Positions 6,997-15,157 are shown, counted from the first letter of the stretch. The stretch is 24,244 bases of DNA from an uncultured Clostridia bacterium (GCA_944390615.1 CALXRJ010000091.1:1-24244); one strand, 5' to 3'. Notes: generated by a model not told the origin, from the sequence alone. A program made the numbers and translations.

Positions 6997-8580
6997 ATGG
7001 AGGTACAAGTAAGTAAAGAAAATATATGTATCAATAAATTAGTGGCAGAAAAAAAGGAATTAATATTGATACAAAATGATATGATCGTTCCAGATTCCAA
7101 ACCAGATATTTTAAATACCATTAATGTAAGCGGAAATGTCTGTATCTACAAAAAAGAAATCATGGAAGACAAAGTCAAAATAGATGGAAACATAAATACC
7201 TATATTATGTATTTACCAGATAGCAAAGAAGATAATTTACGAGCATTGACATGTAACTTAGATTTTTCAGAAACCATAGCAGTTCCAGGAGCTAGAGAAG
7301 GCATGATTTTAGTTACCAAATGTGTTATCAAAGATATGGAATGTAAAGTTATTAATGGAAGAAAAATCAGTATCAAAGCAGGGGTAGAATTTAGTCTAAA
7401 AATATATTCTAATGAAGAGGTAGAAATGATAAATCAAATTAACAACATAAGTGATATTCAAATCTTGCAAGAAAACTTTAATGTAAATTCTTTAGTCGGA
7501 AATGGAAGAACATCTGTCTATGCCAAAGATACATTTAATATTGAGCCACAAGATGAACTTGCCGAAATTTTAAAAGTGGACATTAATTTAGTAGATAAAG
7601 ATATTAAACTTAGTTACAATAAAGTTTTAGCAAAAGCAGAAGCAGAAGTTAAAATTATGTATTTAACAGAAGACAATCGAATTGGAAGAGTAGTAGGAAA
7701 AATTCCAGTGGTAGGATTTATCGATATACCAAATGTAGCAGAAGACAATCTATGTGATGTCAATTATGAAATGAAAAATATGCAAATTAGACCAAATCCT
7801 GCAGAAGATCATTCTATTTACATAGAACTAGAAATAGAGCAAAGTTGTATGGCTTTTGAAAAACGACAAATTAATCTGATTCAAGATTTATATAGCCCTA
7901 CTAGTCAATTAGAATTTTCACAAAAAAGAATTTCATCAGGAGCTGATAAAGGAGAAGCTACAAAAGAATTTACCATAAAAGATAAAGTACAAATACCGGG
8001 ATTAGAAGAAGGAAATTTATTAGATGTTCAAGTTATACCTAATCTTGCCAATACCAATATAACCAATGCTAAAATAACTTATACAGGTGAAATAAACTTA
8101 AATTTCATTTTTACAACAGAAAATGCCATCCATTCCAGAAGTGCCAAAATTCCTTTTGAAGTTTCAGAAGAAAATGCAGAAGGAACAGATCAAATTCATG
8201 TAGATACAGAAATTATGATAGGAAATACTAGCTTTGAAGTAAGAACAGGGGGAGAAGTAAATGCAGAAATTGTGATGGAAATACAAACCAAAATGAGTAA
8301 AAACGTAAATATGAATATTATTGATAATATAGATGTTGTAGAAGAACTACCAGAAGGGCAAGATGAAGATTATGATAGCTTAATTTTATACATTGTACAG
8401 CCAGGAGATACGTTATGGAAAATAGCCAAAAGATTTCATAGCACAGTAGATGAATTAGTAAGAATGAATGGAATAGAAGATCCTAGTAAAATAGATGTTG
8501 GTCAAAAAATATATATTCCTAAATTTAATCAAGTAAGGAAAGAAAATAACGAAAATGCCAGAGAATCCGTCTTCGTATAA
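6997..8580 (+). CDS. sipL: SipL-type spore coat morphogenesis protein (DUF3794 + LysM)
   Basis: In Clostridioides difficile, SipL binds SpoIVA through its LysM domain and is needed to place the coat around the forespore. This protein has the same plan and about the same length (527 residues). DUF3794/SPOCS-type beta-rich segments fill residues about 1-445, with the recurring pattern VPDSKPDI near the start, and a LysM domain spans about 465-510 (IVQPGDTLWKIAKRF through VGQKIYIPKF). AGGAGGT lies about 8 nt before the ATG. The 145-bp upstream region is extremely AT-rich; no sporulation-type promoter could be recognised with confidence. It overlaps yunB by 26 bp, so the two are probably co-expressed in the mother cell. 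Identification rests on architecture, not on an alignment. Confidence 0.85.
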   Translation: MEVQVSKENICINKLVAEKKELILIQNDMIVPDSKPDILNTINVSGNVCIYKKEIMEDKVKIDGNINTYIMYLPDSKEDNLRALTCNLDFSETIAVPGAREGMILVTKCVIKDMECKVINGRKISIKAGVEFSLKIYSNEEVEMINQINNISDIQILQENFNVNSLVGNGRTSVYAKDTFNIEPQDELAEILKVDINLVDKDIKLSYNKVLAKAEAEVKIMYLTEDNRIGRVVGKIPVVGFIDIPNVAEDNLCDVNYEMKNMQIRPNPAEDHSIYIELEIEQSCMAFEKRQINLIQDLYSPTSQLEFSQKRISSGADKGEATKEFTIKDKVQIPGLEEGNLLDVQVIPNLANTNITNAKITYTGEINLNFIFTTENAIHSRSAKIPFEVSEENAEGTDQIHVDTEIMIGNTSFEVRTGGEVNAEIVMEIQTKMSKNVNMNIIDNIDVVEELPEGQDEDYDSLILYIVQPGDTLWKIAKRFHSTVDELVRMNGIEDPSKIDVGQKIYIPKFNQVRKENNENARESVFV

Positions 8581-9287
8581 AATTTATTCGCGAAAAAGAA
8601 TGAAAATTTTTAAACCCAAAAGGTCTAATAGAAATGATAGAAAACAGGGAAGCAAGATCTTTTTTATCATAGGAGTTCTATTAATGGCTGTAATGACTTA
8701 TGGTATTATTTATAAAGCAATAGACCCTATTTTTCAAGAGATTTGTTCAGATGAAGCCAAATCGATTGCCACCAAAATAACAAATGAGCAATCTACCAAT
8801 GTAATGAGAGAACATTCTTATGATGAGATGTTTACCATACAAAAAGATGAAAATCGGAAATGTACAAATGATAAATGCCAATATTTTTGCAATTGATGAA
8901 ATAACTTCTGATATTGCTATTTATATCCAAGAAGCCCTAGAAAATTCTGAAACTTCAGAAGTAAAACTTTCCATTGGAAGTTTTACAGGAATAAAAATAT
9001 TGTCAGGAACAGGACCTAATATAAAAATAAAGTTATCTTCCACAGGAGAAGTTGCAACAGATTTAAGAAGTGAATTTGTTTCACAAGGGATTAATCAAAC
9101 CATACATAGAATTTATCTGCAAATAGATTGTACAGTAAGTATTTTGACACCATTTAAAACAATAGAAGAAAATATATCCAACCAAGTACTTCTTGCGGAA
9201 AATGTAATCATTGGGCAAATTCCAAGTACTTATTATAATTTTGAAGGAACTGATAGCGATCAAAGCAAATTAGAAATTATAAATTAA
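8555..9287 (+). pseudogene. yunB: YunB-type sporulation protein, split by a one-base frameshift
   Basis: Two reading frames together make one YunB-like protein of about 243 residues. The first (ATG 8555, stop 8894-8896) gives a basic N-terminus, one membrane helix and the start of the domain, ending IQKDEN. The second, frame +1, gives the rest, including DLRSEFVSQGINQTIHRIYL and VLLAENVIIGQIPSTYYNF, which match the YunB family strongly. Continuity is restored by removing one base within 8850-8855 (an A from the AAAA run gives DEIGNVQM, the C at 8855 gives DENGNVQM). The gene overlaps the end of sipL by 26 bp, suggesting coupled translation. YunB belongs to mother-cell sporulation genes in Bacillus; its biochemical role is unknown. 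A sequencing or assembly error is as likely as a real mutation, since both halves are otherwise well preserved. Confidence 0.82.
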
Positions 9288-9312
9288 AAAAAAATGAGAG
9301 AAAAATTGGAAA

Positions 9313-9347
9313 CAGGTCTTTTGGGTTAACAGATTTCAAAAGACCTG
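9313..9347. terminator. Probable bidirectional terminator between yunB and deoD
   Basis: A perfect 11-bp stem, CAGGTCTTTTG (9313-9323) with CAAAAGACCTG (9337-9347), and a 13-nt loop lies between convergent genes. On the plus strand it is followed by T-rich sequence (CTTTC, later TATTATTTTT at 9362-9371). On the minus strand it is followed by TTTCC then AATTTTTC. Neither U-tract is immediate, so efficiency is uncertain, but position and symmetry fit a shared terminator. Confidence 0.6.
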
Positions 9348-9386
9348 CTTTCAGTGGCTTTCTATTATTTTTAATGAAGTTTATAG

Positions 9387-10100
9387 TCAAATACTATCCA
9401 AAGCAAGTTCAATCATTCTAGTCAAACCATTTTCTCTTTCTTCTGATGAAGCATGTTGCTGTTTAAATGTAGAATCTACTACTGTCATAAGACAAGTTGC
9501 TTTTTTATTTAATTTTTTTGCTGTATAGATAAGAGCAAAAGCTTCCATTTCTGAGGCAAGAGGATGTAAATCTTTTGGAATTCTTTTATAATAAGCATCT
9601 GTATCAGCAATGTATTCATCAAAAACTTCTGAGCAAACCGTATTTCCAACAATTAAATTTAAATTTTTAGTTTGAGCGGTTTCCATAATTTTGTGATTTA
9701 ATTCCTCGCTAGAATGAACAAGATGACAGTTTTCACTAGCATAAGTTAAAGCAAAATTAGACTCTGTATAAACTTGTTCAGAAAGTATGATATCAAACAA
9801 ATTAAGTTCTGGCACCACAGCGCCACATGAACCAATTCTAATAATTTGCTCCACATCATAAAATTTGAAAAGTTCATAACAATAAATTCCCATACTAGGC
9901 ATTCCCATACCAGAGGCCATAACAGTAATTTCTTTTCCTTTATACTTTCCGGTGTAAGCAAAAATACCTCTTACGTCATTAACCAATTTGTAATTTTCTA
10001 AATATTTTTCAGCAATTAATTTAGCTCTATTAGGATCTCCTGGCATAATTACATTTTTAGCAATATCTCCTAAATTTGCATCATTGTGTGGTGTTCCCAT
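9387..10100 (-). CDS. deoD: Purine nucleoside phosphorylase, DeoD type
   Basis: Splits purine nucleosides with phosphate to the free base and (deoxy)ribose-1-phosphate in purine salvage. The start was set at the ATG at 10098-10100 because GGAGG (complement of 10108-10112) lies 7 nt upstream and the resulting N-terminus MGTPHNDA matches the DeoD consensus; an in-frame ATG 33 bp further upstream lies within the promoter region. The protein is 237 residues, the family length. Visible active-site elements are H5, G21 and R25 (MPGDPNRAK), R88 (RIGSCGA), M185 and E186 (SEMEAF) and the catalytic Asp near 209 (VVDSTF). It is monocistronic, convergent to yunB and divergent from pyrG, with its own promoter. 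Confidence 0.95.
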   Translation of the reverse strand: MGTPHNDANLGDIAKNVIMPGDPNRAKLIAEKYLENYKLVNDVRGIFAYTGKYKGKEITVMASGMGMPSMGIYCYELFKFYDVEQIIRIGSCGAVVPELNLFDIILSEQVYTESNFALTYASENCHLVHSSEELNHKIMETAQTKNLNLIVGNTVCSEVFDEYIADTDAYYKRIPKDLHPLASEMEAFALIYTAKKLNKKATCLMTVVDSTFKQQHASSEERENGLTRMIELALDSI

Positions 10101-10122
10101 GAAAATTCCTCCTTTTGAGTAC

Positions 10123-10151
10123 ATTATATCCAAAATTAATTAAATATACAA
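10123..10151 (-). promoter_or_regulatory. SigA-type promoter of deoD
   Basis: On the minus strand, TTGTAT (complement of 10146-10151) and TATAAT (complement of 10123-10128) are 17 bp apart. The predicted start point leaves a leader of only about 15 nt before the GGAGG and ATG of deoD. The -10 is perfect and the -35 is 4 of 6. Beyond it, 10152-10258 is AT-rich with no further feature seen. Confidence 0.7.
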
Positions 10152-10258
10152 GAGATTTTTTCTTAAGTTTTTCTTTTTATCTACCATCGCTTATTCTTAA
10201 ACAAAAGAAGGAAATAAAGTGAATTTTCATACATAATTGAAAAAAATAAAAAAATTAC

Positions 10259-10287
10259 TTGCCAAAACGAAAAAAAGGTATTATAAT
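10259..10287 (+). promoter_or_regulatory. SigA-type promoter of pyrG
   Basis: TTGCCA (10259-10264) and a perfect TATAAT (10282-10287) are separated by 17 bp. Transcription should start near 10294-10296 and leave a leader of about 140 nt before pyrG. The GGGC initial transcript known from Bacillus pyrG attenuation is not seen at the predicted start. Confidence 0.75.
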
Positions 10288-10293
10288 AATAAC

Positions 10294-10434
10294 CATAGAT
10301 TAAAAACTAACACCAAATTTTCCCAAAAAGCAATTTTTAGGAAAAAAAAAACCAAATTTTTGGAAAGTTAAGTTTTAATCTTTTTTTATTTTAAAAATAA
10401 AAAAAGCATTTGGTTTTTGGAAAAGGAGTAATAA
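10294..10434 (+). promoter_or_regulatory. pyrG 5' leader with competing complementary segments
   Basis: The leader contains ACCAAAT at 10312-10318 and again within AAAAACCAAAT at 10347-10357. Near the start codon, ATTTGGTTTTT (10408-10418) is exactly complementary to the second copy over 11 bp and to the first over 7. Between them is an almost pure A/T inverted repeat, 10380-10392 with 10394-10406. The Shine-Dalgarno AAGGAG (10423-10428) lies just past the last segment. Alternative pairings could expose or hide it. No known riboswitch or standard terminator is recognised, and no regulatory effect is proved. Confidence 0.4.
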
Positions 10435-12039
10435 ATGAACACAAAGTACATATTTGTAACAGGAGGAGTCGTATCAGGACTAGGAAAAGGAATCACGGCA
10501 GCATCACTTGGCAGATTACTAAAAAACAGAGGTTACAAAGTAACCATTCAAAAATTTGACCCATACTTAAATGTAGACCCAGGAACCATGAGTCCCTATG
10601 AGCATGGAGAAGTTTTTGTAACAGATGATGGAGCAGAAACAGACTTAGACTTAGGTCATTACGAAAGATTTATAGACGAAAACCTAACCAAAAACTCAAG
10701 TGTTACAATGGGAAAAGTCTATTTATCTGTTTTAGAAAAAGAAAGAAAAGGTGATTACCTAGGAAAAACAGTTCAAGTTATCCCACATGTTACCAATGAA
10801 ATCAAAGAAAAAATATATAGTTTTGAGGAAACAGATGTAGACATTGTTATTACAGAAGTAGGAGGAACCGTAGGAGACATAGAAGGACTTTCCATTATTG
10901 AGGCAATCAGACAAGTTGGATTAGAAAAAAACAAAGAAGATGTTTTATATGTTCATGTAACACTTCTTCCTTATATATCAGGCTCTAATGAAATCAAATC
11001 AAAACCAACCCAACATTCTGTAAAACAATTACAAAGTTTAGGAATTCAACCAGATATATTAGTATGTAGATCAGAACAAGAAATACCAGAAACCATAAGA
11101 GAAAAATTAGCTTTATTTTGCAATGTACGTAAAACAAGTGTTATTCAAAATTTAACAGCTGACTGTTTATATGCAGTACCATTAATGTTAGAAAAAGAAG
11201 GATTAGCAAGAGAAACATGTAATCATTTAAGATTAGATAGTTATGTACCAGATAACTCCAAATGGGAAGAGATGATAGAAAATATTAGAAGCATAAAAGA
11301 AACCAAAAGAGTAAAAATAGCAATTGTCGGAAAATATGTCAAATTAGAAGACTCTTATATATCAGTAGTAGAAAGCTTGCAACACGCAGGTTTTGAAAAC
11401 AAAGTAAATGTCGATGTAGAAATGGTAGATTCAGAAACCATTGTACCAGAAAATGTAAAAGAAAAACTATCACAATATGACGGAATTATTGTACCAGGTG
11501 GATTTGGAAATAGAGGTATTGAAGGCATGATAGAAGCCATCAAATATGCAAGAGAAAACAAGGTGCCATTTTTAGGAATTTGTCTTGGTATGCAAATGGC
11601 AGTTATAGAATACGCCAGAAATGTATTAGGCATCAAAGACGCCAATTCTGCAGAATTTAGCAATACCACTAAAAATCCTGTTATCCATATTATGGAAGAA
11701 CAAAAAAACATCAAGAAAAAAGGTGGAACCATGAGATTAGGAAGCTATCCTTGTATCATAAAAGAAGGAAGTTTAGCACAAAAAACATATCAACAAACCA
11801 AAATCGATGAAAGACATAGACACAGATTTGAATATAATAATGATTATAAGGAAAGACTAGAAAAGGCAGGACTTATTTGTTCTGGGGTATCACCAGATGG
11901 AAATTTGGTAGAAATCGTAGAAATACCTAATCACCCATATTTCATAGCTGGACAATTCCATCCAGAATTAAAATCAAGACCAAACAGACCAGCACCATTA
12001 TTTGTAGGATTAATAAAAGCAGCAATAGAGAATTTATAG
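10435..12039 (+). CDS. pyrG: CTP synthase
   Basis: Converts UTP to CTP using ATP and glutamine, the last step of pyrimidine nucleotide synthesis. The N-terminal amidoligase domain starts with FVTGGVVSGLGKGITAASLG, whose P-loop-like GLGKG is at 15-19, and contains the UTP/Mg region DPGTMSPYEHGEVFVTDDG. The C-terminal class-I glutaminase domain has the full triad: C383 (GICLGMQ), H509 and E511 (FHPEL). The length of 534 residues is normal. AAGGAG lies 6 nt before the ATG. The gene has its own promoter and a long leader; a CmpB-type membrane protein follows 56 bp later, probably on the same transcript, since no terminator is seen between them. Confidence 0.98.
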   Translation: MNTKYIFVTGGVVSGLGKGITAASLGRLLKNRGYKVTIQKFDPYLNVDPGTMSPYEHGEVFVTDDGAETDLDLGHYERFIDENLTKNSSVTMGKVYLSVLEKERKGDYLGKTVQVIPHVTNEIKEKIYSFEETDVDIVITEVGGTVGDIEGLSIIEAIRQVGLEKNKEDVLYVHVTLLPYISGSNEIKSKPTQHSVKQLQSLGIQPDILVCRSEQEIPETIREKLALFCNVRKTSVIQNLTADCLYAVPLMLEKEGLARETCNHLRLDSYVPDNSKWEEMIENIRSIKETKRVKIAIVGKYVKLEDSYISVVESLQHAGFENKVNVDVEMVDSETIVPENVKEKLSQYDGIIVPGGFGNRGIEGMIEAIKYARENKVPFLGICLGMQMAVIEYARNVLGIKDANSAEFSNTTKNPVIHIMEEQKNIKKKGGTMRLGSYPCIIKEGSLAQKTYQQTKIDERHRHRFEYNNDYKERLEKAGLICSGVSPDGNLVEIVEIPNHPYFIAGQFHPELKSRPNRPAPLFVGLIKAAIENL

Positions 12040-12095
12040 CTTTGAAAACGGTCTTTTAGCAAAAGATATCATGTAAATTTTGAGGAGAGTAAAAG

Positions 12096-13037
12096 ATGCA
12101 TCTTACCTTAACACAATATTTCTTGTTATTTATGATATATGCCTGCTTAGGTTGGCTTTTAGAAGTAATAGGTAAATTAATAGAATATAAAAAATTTATC
12201 AACAGGGGTTTTTTAATTGGCCCCTATTGCCCCATCTATGGTTGGGGAGCGGTCGCTATTACGCTGTTACTTTATCGATATGCCTATGATCCTTTTGTAT
12301 TATTTATCATGACAATTATAACTTGTGCCACTTTGGAATATGTAACAAGTTGGGTTATGGAAAAGCTTTTTAAAGCGAGATGGTGGGATTATAGTAAAAG
12401 AAAATTTAATTTAGATGGTAGAGTGTGTTTAGAAACCACCATTCCATTTGGATTAATGGGTATGTTTATTATCTATGTTTCCAATCCATTTATTATAGAA
12501 CAATTCGATAAAATAGATAGCAACATTTTAAATAGAATAGCAATTATTTTGTTCTTACTGTATCTTTTAGATAACATTATTTCAGGAGTAGTTATTTATG
12601 GATTTGGAAAAACAACGGTTCAAGTAAGTAAAGAAGGCAGACAAGATAACACCGAAGAAATTACCAAAAAGGTAAGAGAAATATTAAGTTCGAAATCCTG
12701 GACTTACAAAAGACTTATTAATGCTTACCCAAAATTGGTAGCAATTAAGTATAAAATAAAAGAAATCCAAGAAGAAGTAAAAGAAAATGCCAAAGAAGTA
12801 AAAAACAACATTAATGAAAAAGCGCAAGATGTAAGAAACATCATAAATGACAAAAAAGAAGAAGTGAAAAATACCTTAAATGAAAAAAAGGAAGAGATGA
12901 AAAATAGTTTAATCGATACAGGAAATGATGTTTTAGATGAAATCAATGCTAGAAAAAGAAAAGCAAGTGTTTCTTTAAAATTAAGTAAAAGAAAATGGAA
13001 AAGAAATTTTTCAGGAAAAAAGGAAAGCAAATTTTAG
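12096..13037 (+). CDS. CmpB-type (putative ABC-transporter type IV) membrane protein with 11-mer repeat tail
   Basis: The N-terminal about 175 residues form a polytopic membrane domain of the Pfam family named ABC_trans_CmpB. The hallmark is near the start: CLGWLLE in the first helix, then NRGFLIGPYCPIYGWG. Four or five helices are visible, the last at about 145-172. The function of this family is not established and no ATPase partner adjoins it. The C-terminal part is soluble, highly charged and helical. From residue 233 to 287 it consists of five 11-residue units of the pattern x-E/D-V/M-K/R-N-x-I/L-N-D/E-K-x, as in LEA or apolipoprotein-type amphipathic helices. The tail then ends strongly basic. 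GAGGAG lies 8 nt before the ATG. Family assignment is good; role is unknown. Confidence 0.8.
   Translation: MHLTLTQYFLLFMIYACLGWLLEVIGKLIEYKKFINRGFLIGPYCPIYGWGAVAITLLLYRYAYDPFVLFIMTIITCATLEYVTSWVMEKLFKARWWDYSKRKFNLDGRVCLETTIPFGLMGMFIIYVSNPFIIEQFDKIDSNILNRIAIILFLLYLLDNIISGVVIYGFGKTTVQVSKEGRQDNTEEITKKVREILSSKSWTYKRLINAYPKLVAIKYKIKEIQEEVKENAKEVKNNINEKAQDVRNIINDKKEEVKNTLNEKKEEMKNSLIDTGNDVLDEINARKRKASVSLKLSKRKWKRNFSGKKESKF
12792..12956 (+). repeat. Five degenerate 33-bp units encoding 11-residue repeats
   Basis: Residues 233-243, 244-254, 255-265, 266-276 and 277-287 of the CmpB-type protein align as consecutive 11-mers (examples QDVRNIINDKK and EEVKNTLNEKK). At the DNA level the units are diverged, with different codons, so the periodicity seems kept by selection on the protein and not by a very recent duplication. 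Confidence 0.65.
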
Positions 13038-13043
13038 AAAAAA

Positions 13044-13085
13044 GGGAGAGATTCTTAAAATAAAAAAGAATCATCTCCCTTTTTT
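13044..13085 (+). terminator. Rho-independent terminator after the CmpB-type gene
   Basis: GGGAGA (13044-13049) pairs with TCTCCC (13074-13079) and GATTCTT (13050-13056) with AAGAATC (13066-13072), with one bulged A at 13073. Six T follow (13080-13085), and an A-run precedes the stem. It closes the pyrG/CmpB transcript 7 bp after the stop codon. Confidence 0.92.
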
Positions 13086-13106
13086 AGATAGCAAAATATA
13101 GCAAAC

Positions 13107-13135
13107 TTGAAAAAATTCCCCAAAAATGGTATAAT
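13107..13135 (+). promoter_or_regulatory. SigA-type extended -10 promoter
   Basis: TTGAAA (13107-13112) and TATAAT (13130-13135) are 17 bp apart, with TG at 13127-13128 giving an extended -10. The predicted start near 13142 lies after the GTG at 13141, which supports ATG 13171 as the real start of the next gene. Confidence 0.85.
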
Positions 13136-13170
13136 AAAAGGTGTTAGAGTGTGTGAGAGGAGGTACTATT

Positions 13171-15081
13171 ATGGGAAAAAAATTAAGTGGAAATAATGGA
13201 ATATCGATTGAGATTGTAACCAATCAAATAAAAAATGAAATAAACAAACACAAGGTTCCTAGAAGAGATAAAAAAGAAAGAAAACCGCCAAAAGAAATGG
13301 GAAAGTTACGCACATCTGATTGGAAAACTATTAGTTTTGGAATAAGTATATTAAAAGAAATCATCATGGAAGGTTTTGATATAAAAGCAAGGGAATTACA
13401 ATTAGGCGAAAAAGATATAAGCAAAATTCAAAAAGAAATAGTTGGTTATAGAAGCGTAATCAATAATTTGTTAAGAAGAATAGCAAGAGGAGCTCATACA
13501 GAATATTATTTTAGTAAAGATATAAGTAAATTAGAAGAACAAGCCAGAATAATACAAGCAGCTAGAGATGGAGTGCTATTAAAACAAGAAGAAAGAAAAG
13601 AAATAATAGATGGAAAAGAAAAAACAATTATTTATGATACAAGTATGACACCAAATGAGGTAGTAAAAATTTTGGATAGATATTATAGAGAATCTGACGA
13701 AATGTTAATCAATAAACTTAATAATTATTTAGGATTAGGTTTAGGAATTGCGGGAACGGTAGGTTCTGTTATAACCTCTAAAAATAATAATCAAGTCAGA
13801 AAAAATATATCATTAATGACAGTAACAACTACTGCTGTAGGAATATTAAGAGTACTCTCTACAGTATTAGAAGTTCAGAACAGAGAGGAAGAACAAAAAC
13901 TAAGCAATAAAAGATTTGAATTAGAAAATGATTTATTAGAAAATGAAACACTTAGTAGTAGTGATCAGAAAAATAAAATTCAAAATATTAAAAGTATTGC
14001 CAAAAAAGAAAAGCAAAAAAAGAATCAAATAGACAATAGAGTAGAAGCAAGTAATCTTATTATTAACTTAGCAGTAGCGTTAATCTCTGGTATGTATGTA
14101 AATAAACAAATACAAATAAAAGAAAATGGAAAAATCGATGGAAAATCATTGGCGGCGGCTTTAATACAATTACAAAACACAAGATCAATTGCAGTAGATT
14201 TTGTCGATGCAATACAAAGTGTTATGGATAGCAGAACGCAAAGAGAAGATTATGAAAAAAATTGTGAAAAACTAAGACTTATTTTAAAACAAATGGAAGA
14301 AAAAGTATATCCCTTAGAAGGTGCAGAACATTCTTTTGATTCCATAGAGATAAAACAACTTACAGGAAAATTTTTTCCGAAAAAAGATTATGAAACTGGG
14401 GAGATACATTATTCTACCATTATAGAAATACCAGAATTTAGTATGAAGAGAGGAGATGTAGTTCTATTATCTGGCGAATCAGGAGCTGGAAAAAGTACTT
14501 TTTTAAGATTATTAAAGCGTGGAGATATTAATAATAGAAAAGCAATTCAATTAGATACTGGTGAAATGGTTGATAACTTAGGAAATGAATATATTTCTTT
14601 TCGACCTAGCATCAATCTAGGAGACGAAACCAATGTATTATATCAAATTACAGGAAAAGAAAATATTTCTGATTTAAGTGCAAAAGAGAAGAAAAATTTA
14701 TTAACTACATTAAGACAATTAAAATTTCAAGCTCCCAATTTATTAGAAGAATTAGCTTCCAAAAAATTCATGGAATTTTCTACAGGGCAACAAAGAAGAC
14801 TTGCTCTATCCAAAGTTTTTTATAGAATAGATGATGGAACATCAGTTGTTATAGTAGATGAACCAGTAGGAAATGTAGAAGATTCTTTAATCAGAGAACA
14901 ACTAGAAATGATAAAAAAATATGCAGAAAGTAGAAACGTTATGCTAATTTTAACAACCCATCGATTAGATCTAGCAGAAGACTTAGCAACAAAACGTTAT
15001 CATATTAATAAAAAAGGCGTATTAGAGCAAATACCATTAAAGAAAAAAGAAAAAGCAGAAATCAATCAAGAAAGAGACTAA
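13171..15081 (+). CDS. Unusual helical-region/ABC ATPase fusion protein, function unknown
   Basis: I do not recognise a named family. The start is ATG 13171, 6 nt after AGAGGAGGT. Of 636 residues, about 1-180 are basic and helical. Hydrophobic stretches at about 186-206, 212-236 and 291-312 may be membrane helices; this is much less than the six helices of a standard ABC exporter half. About 415-625 is an ABC ATPase: Walker A GESGAGKST (435-443), signature FSTGQQRR (536-543) in place of LSGGQ, Walker B VVIVDEP with D563 and E564, an altered D-loop (VGNVED) and switch H597. All ATP-hydrolysis residues are present, so activity is expected. It has its own promoter and terminator and no permease gene in the transcript. 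A transporter is possible; a membrane-associated ABC machine that does not transport is equally open. Confidence 0.8.
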   Translation: MGKKLSGNNGISIEIVTNQIKNEINKHKVPRRDKKERKPPKEMGKLRTSDWKTISFGISILKEIIMEGFDIKARELQLGEKDISKIQKEIVGYRSVINNLLRRIARGAHTEYYFSKDISKLEEQARIIQAARDGVLLKQEERKEIIDGKEKTIIYDTSMTPNEVVKILDRYYRESDEMLINKLNNYLGLGLGIAGTVGSVITSKNNNQVRKNISLMTVTTTAVGILRVLSTVLEVQNREEEQKLSNKRFELENDLLENETLSSSDQKNKIQNIKSIAKKEKQKKNQIDNRVEASNLIINLAVALISGMYVNKQIQIKENGKIDGKSLAAALIQLQNTRSIAVDFVDAIQSVMDSRTQREDYEKNCEKLRLILKQMEEKVYPLEGAEHSFDSIEIKQLTGKFFPKKDYETGEIHYSTIIEIPEFSMKRGDVVLLSGESGAGKSTFLRLLKRGDINNRKAIQLDTGEMVDNLGNEYISFRPSINLGDETNVLYQITGKENISDLSAKEKKNLLTTLRQLKFQAPNLLEELASKKFMEFSTGQQRRLALSKVFYRIDDGTSVVIVDEPVGNVEDSLIREQLEMIKKYAESRNVMLILTTHRLDLAEDLATKRYHINKKGVLEQIPLKKKEKAEINQERD

Positions 15082-15104
15082 ATAGAACAAACTGTTAAGT
15101 GTTT

Positions 15105-15138
15105 GAGGTAGAAAAAATAAATTTTCTGCCTCTTTTTT
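15105..15138 (+). terminator. Rho-independent terminator after the ABC ATPase gene
   Basis: GAGGTAGAAAA (15105-15115) pairs with TTTTCTGCCTC (15122-15132), 11 bp with one G-U pair, followed by TTTTTT (15133-15138). It makes the preceding gene monocistronic. Confidence 0.92.
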
Positions 15139-15157
15139 ACGTGAAAAAAATATTTTA

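Noticed and set aside
10101..10133. Longer N-terminus for deoD
   Set aside because: It would contain the promoter -10 region and the Shine-Dalgarno; the DeoD consensus N-terminus begins at the ATG at 10098-10100.
12054..12068. TCTTTT/AAAAGA inverted repeat between pyrG and the CmpB-type gene
   Set aside because: Only 6 bp, almost all A/T, no T-run; expected by chance in this composition.
13141..13170. In-frame GTG start 30 bp upstream of the chosen start of the unusual ABC ATPase gene
   Set aside because: The predicted transcription start (about 13142) falls after it, and a perfect AGAGGAGGT sits 6 nt before ATG 13171.
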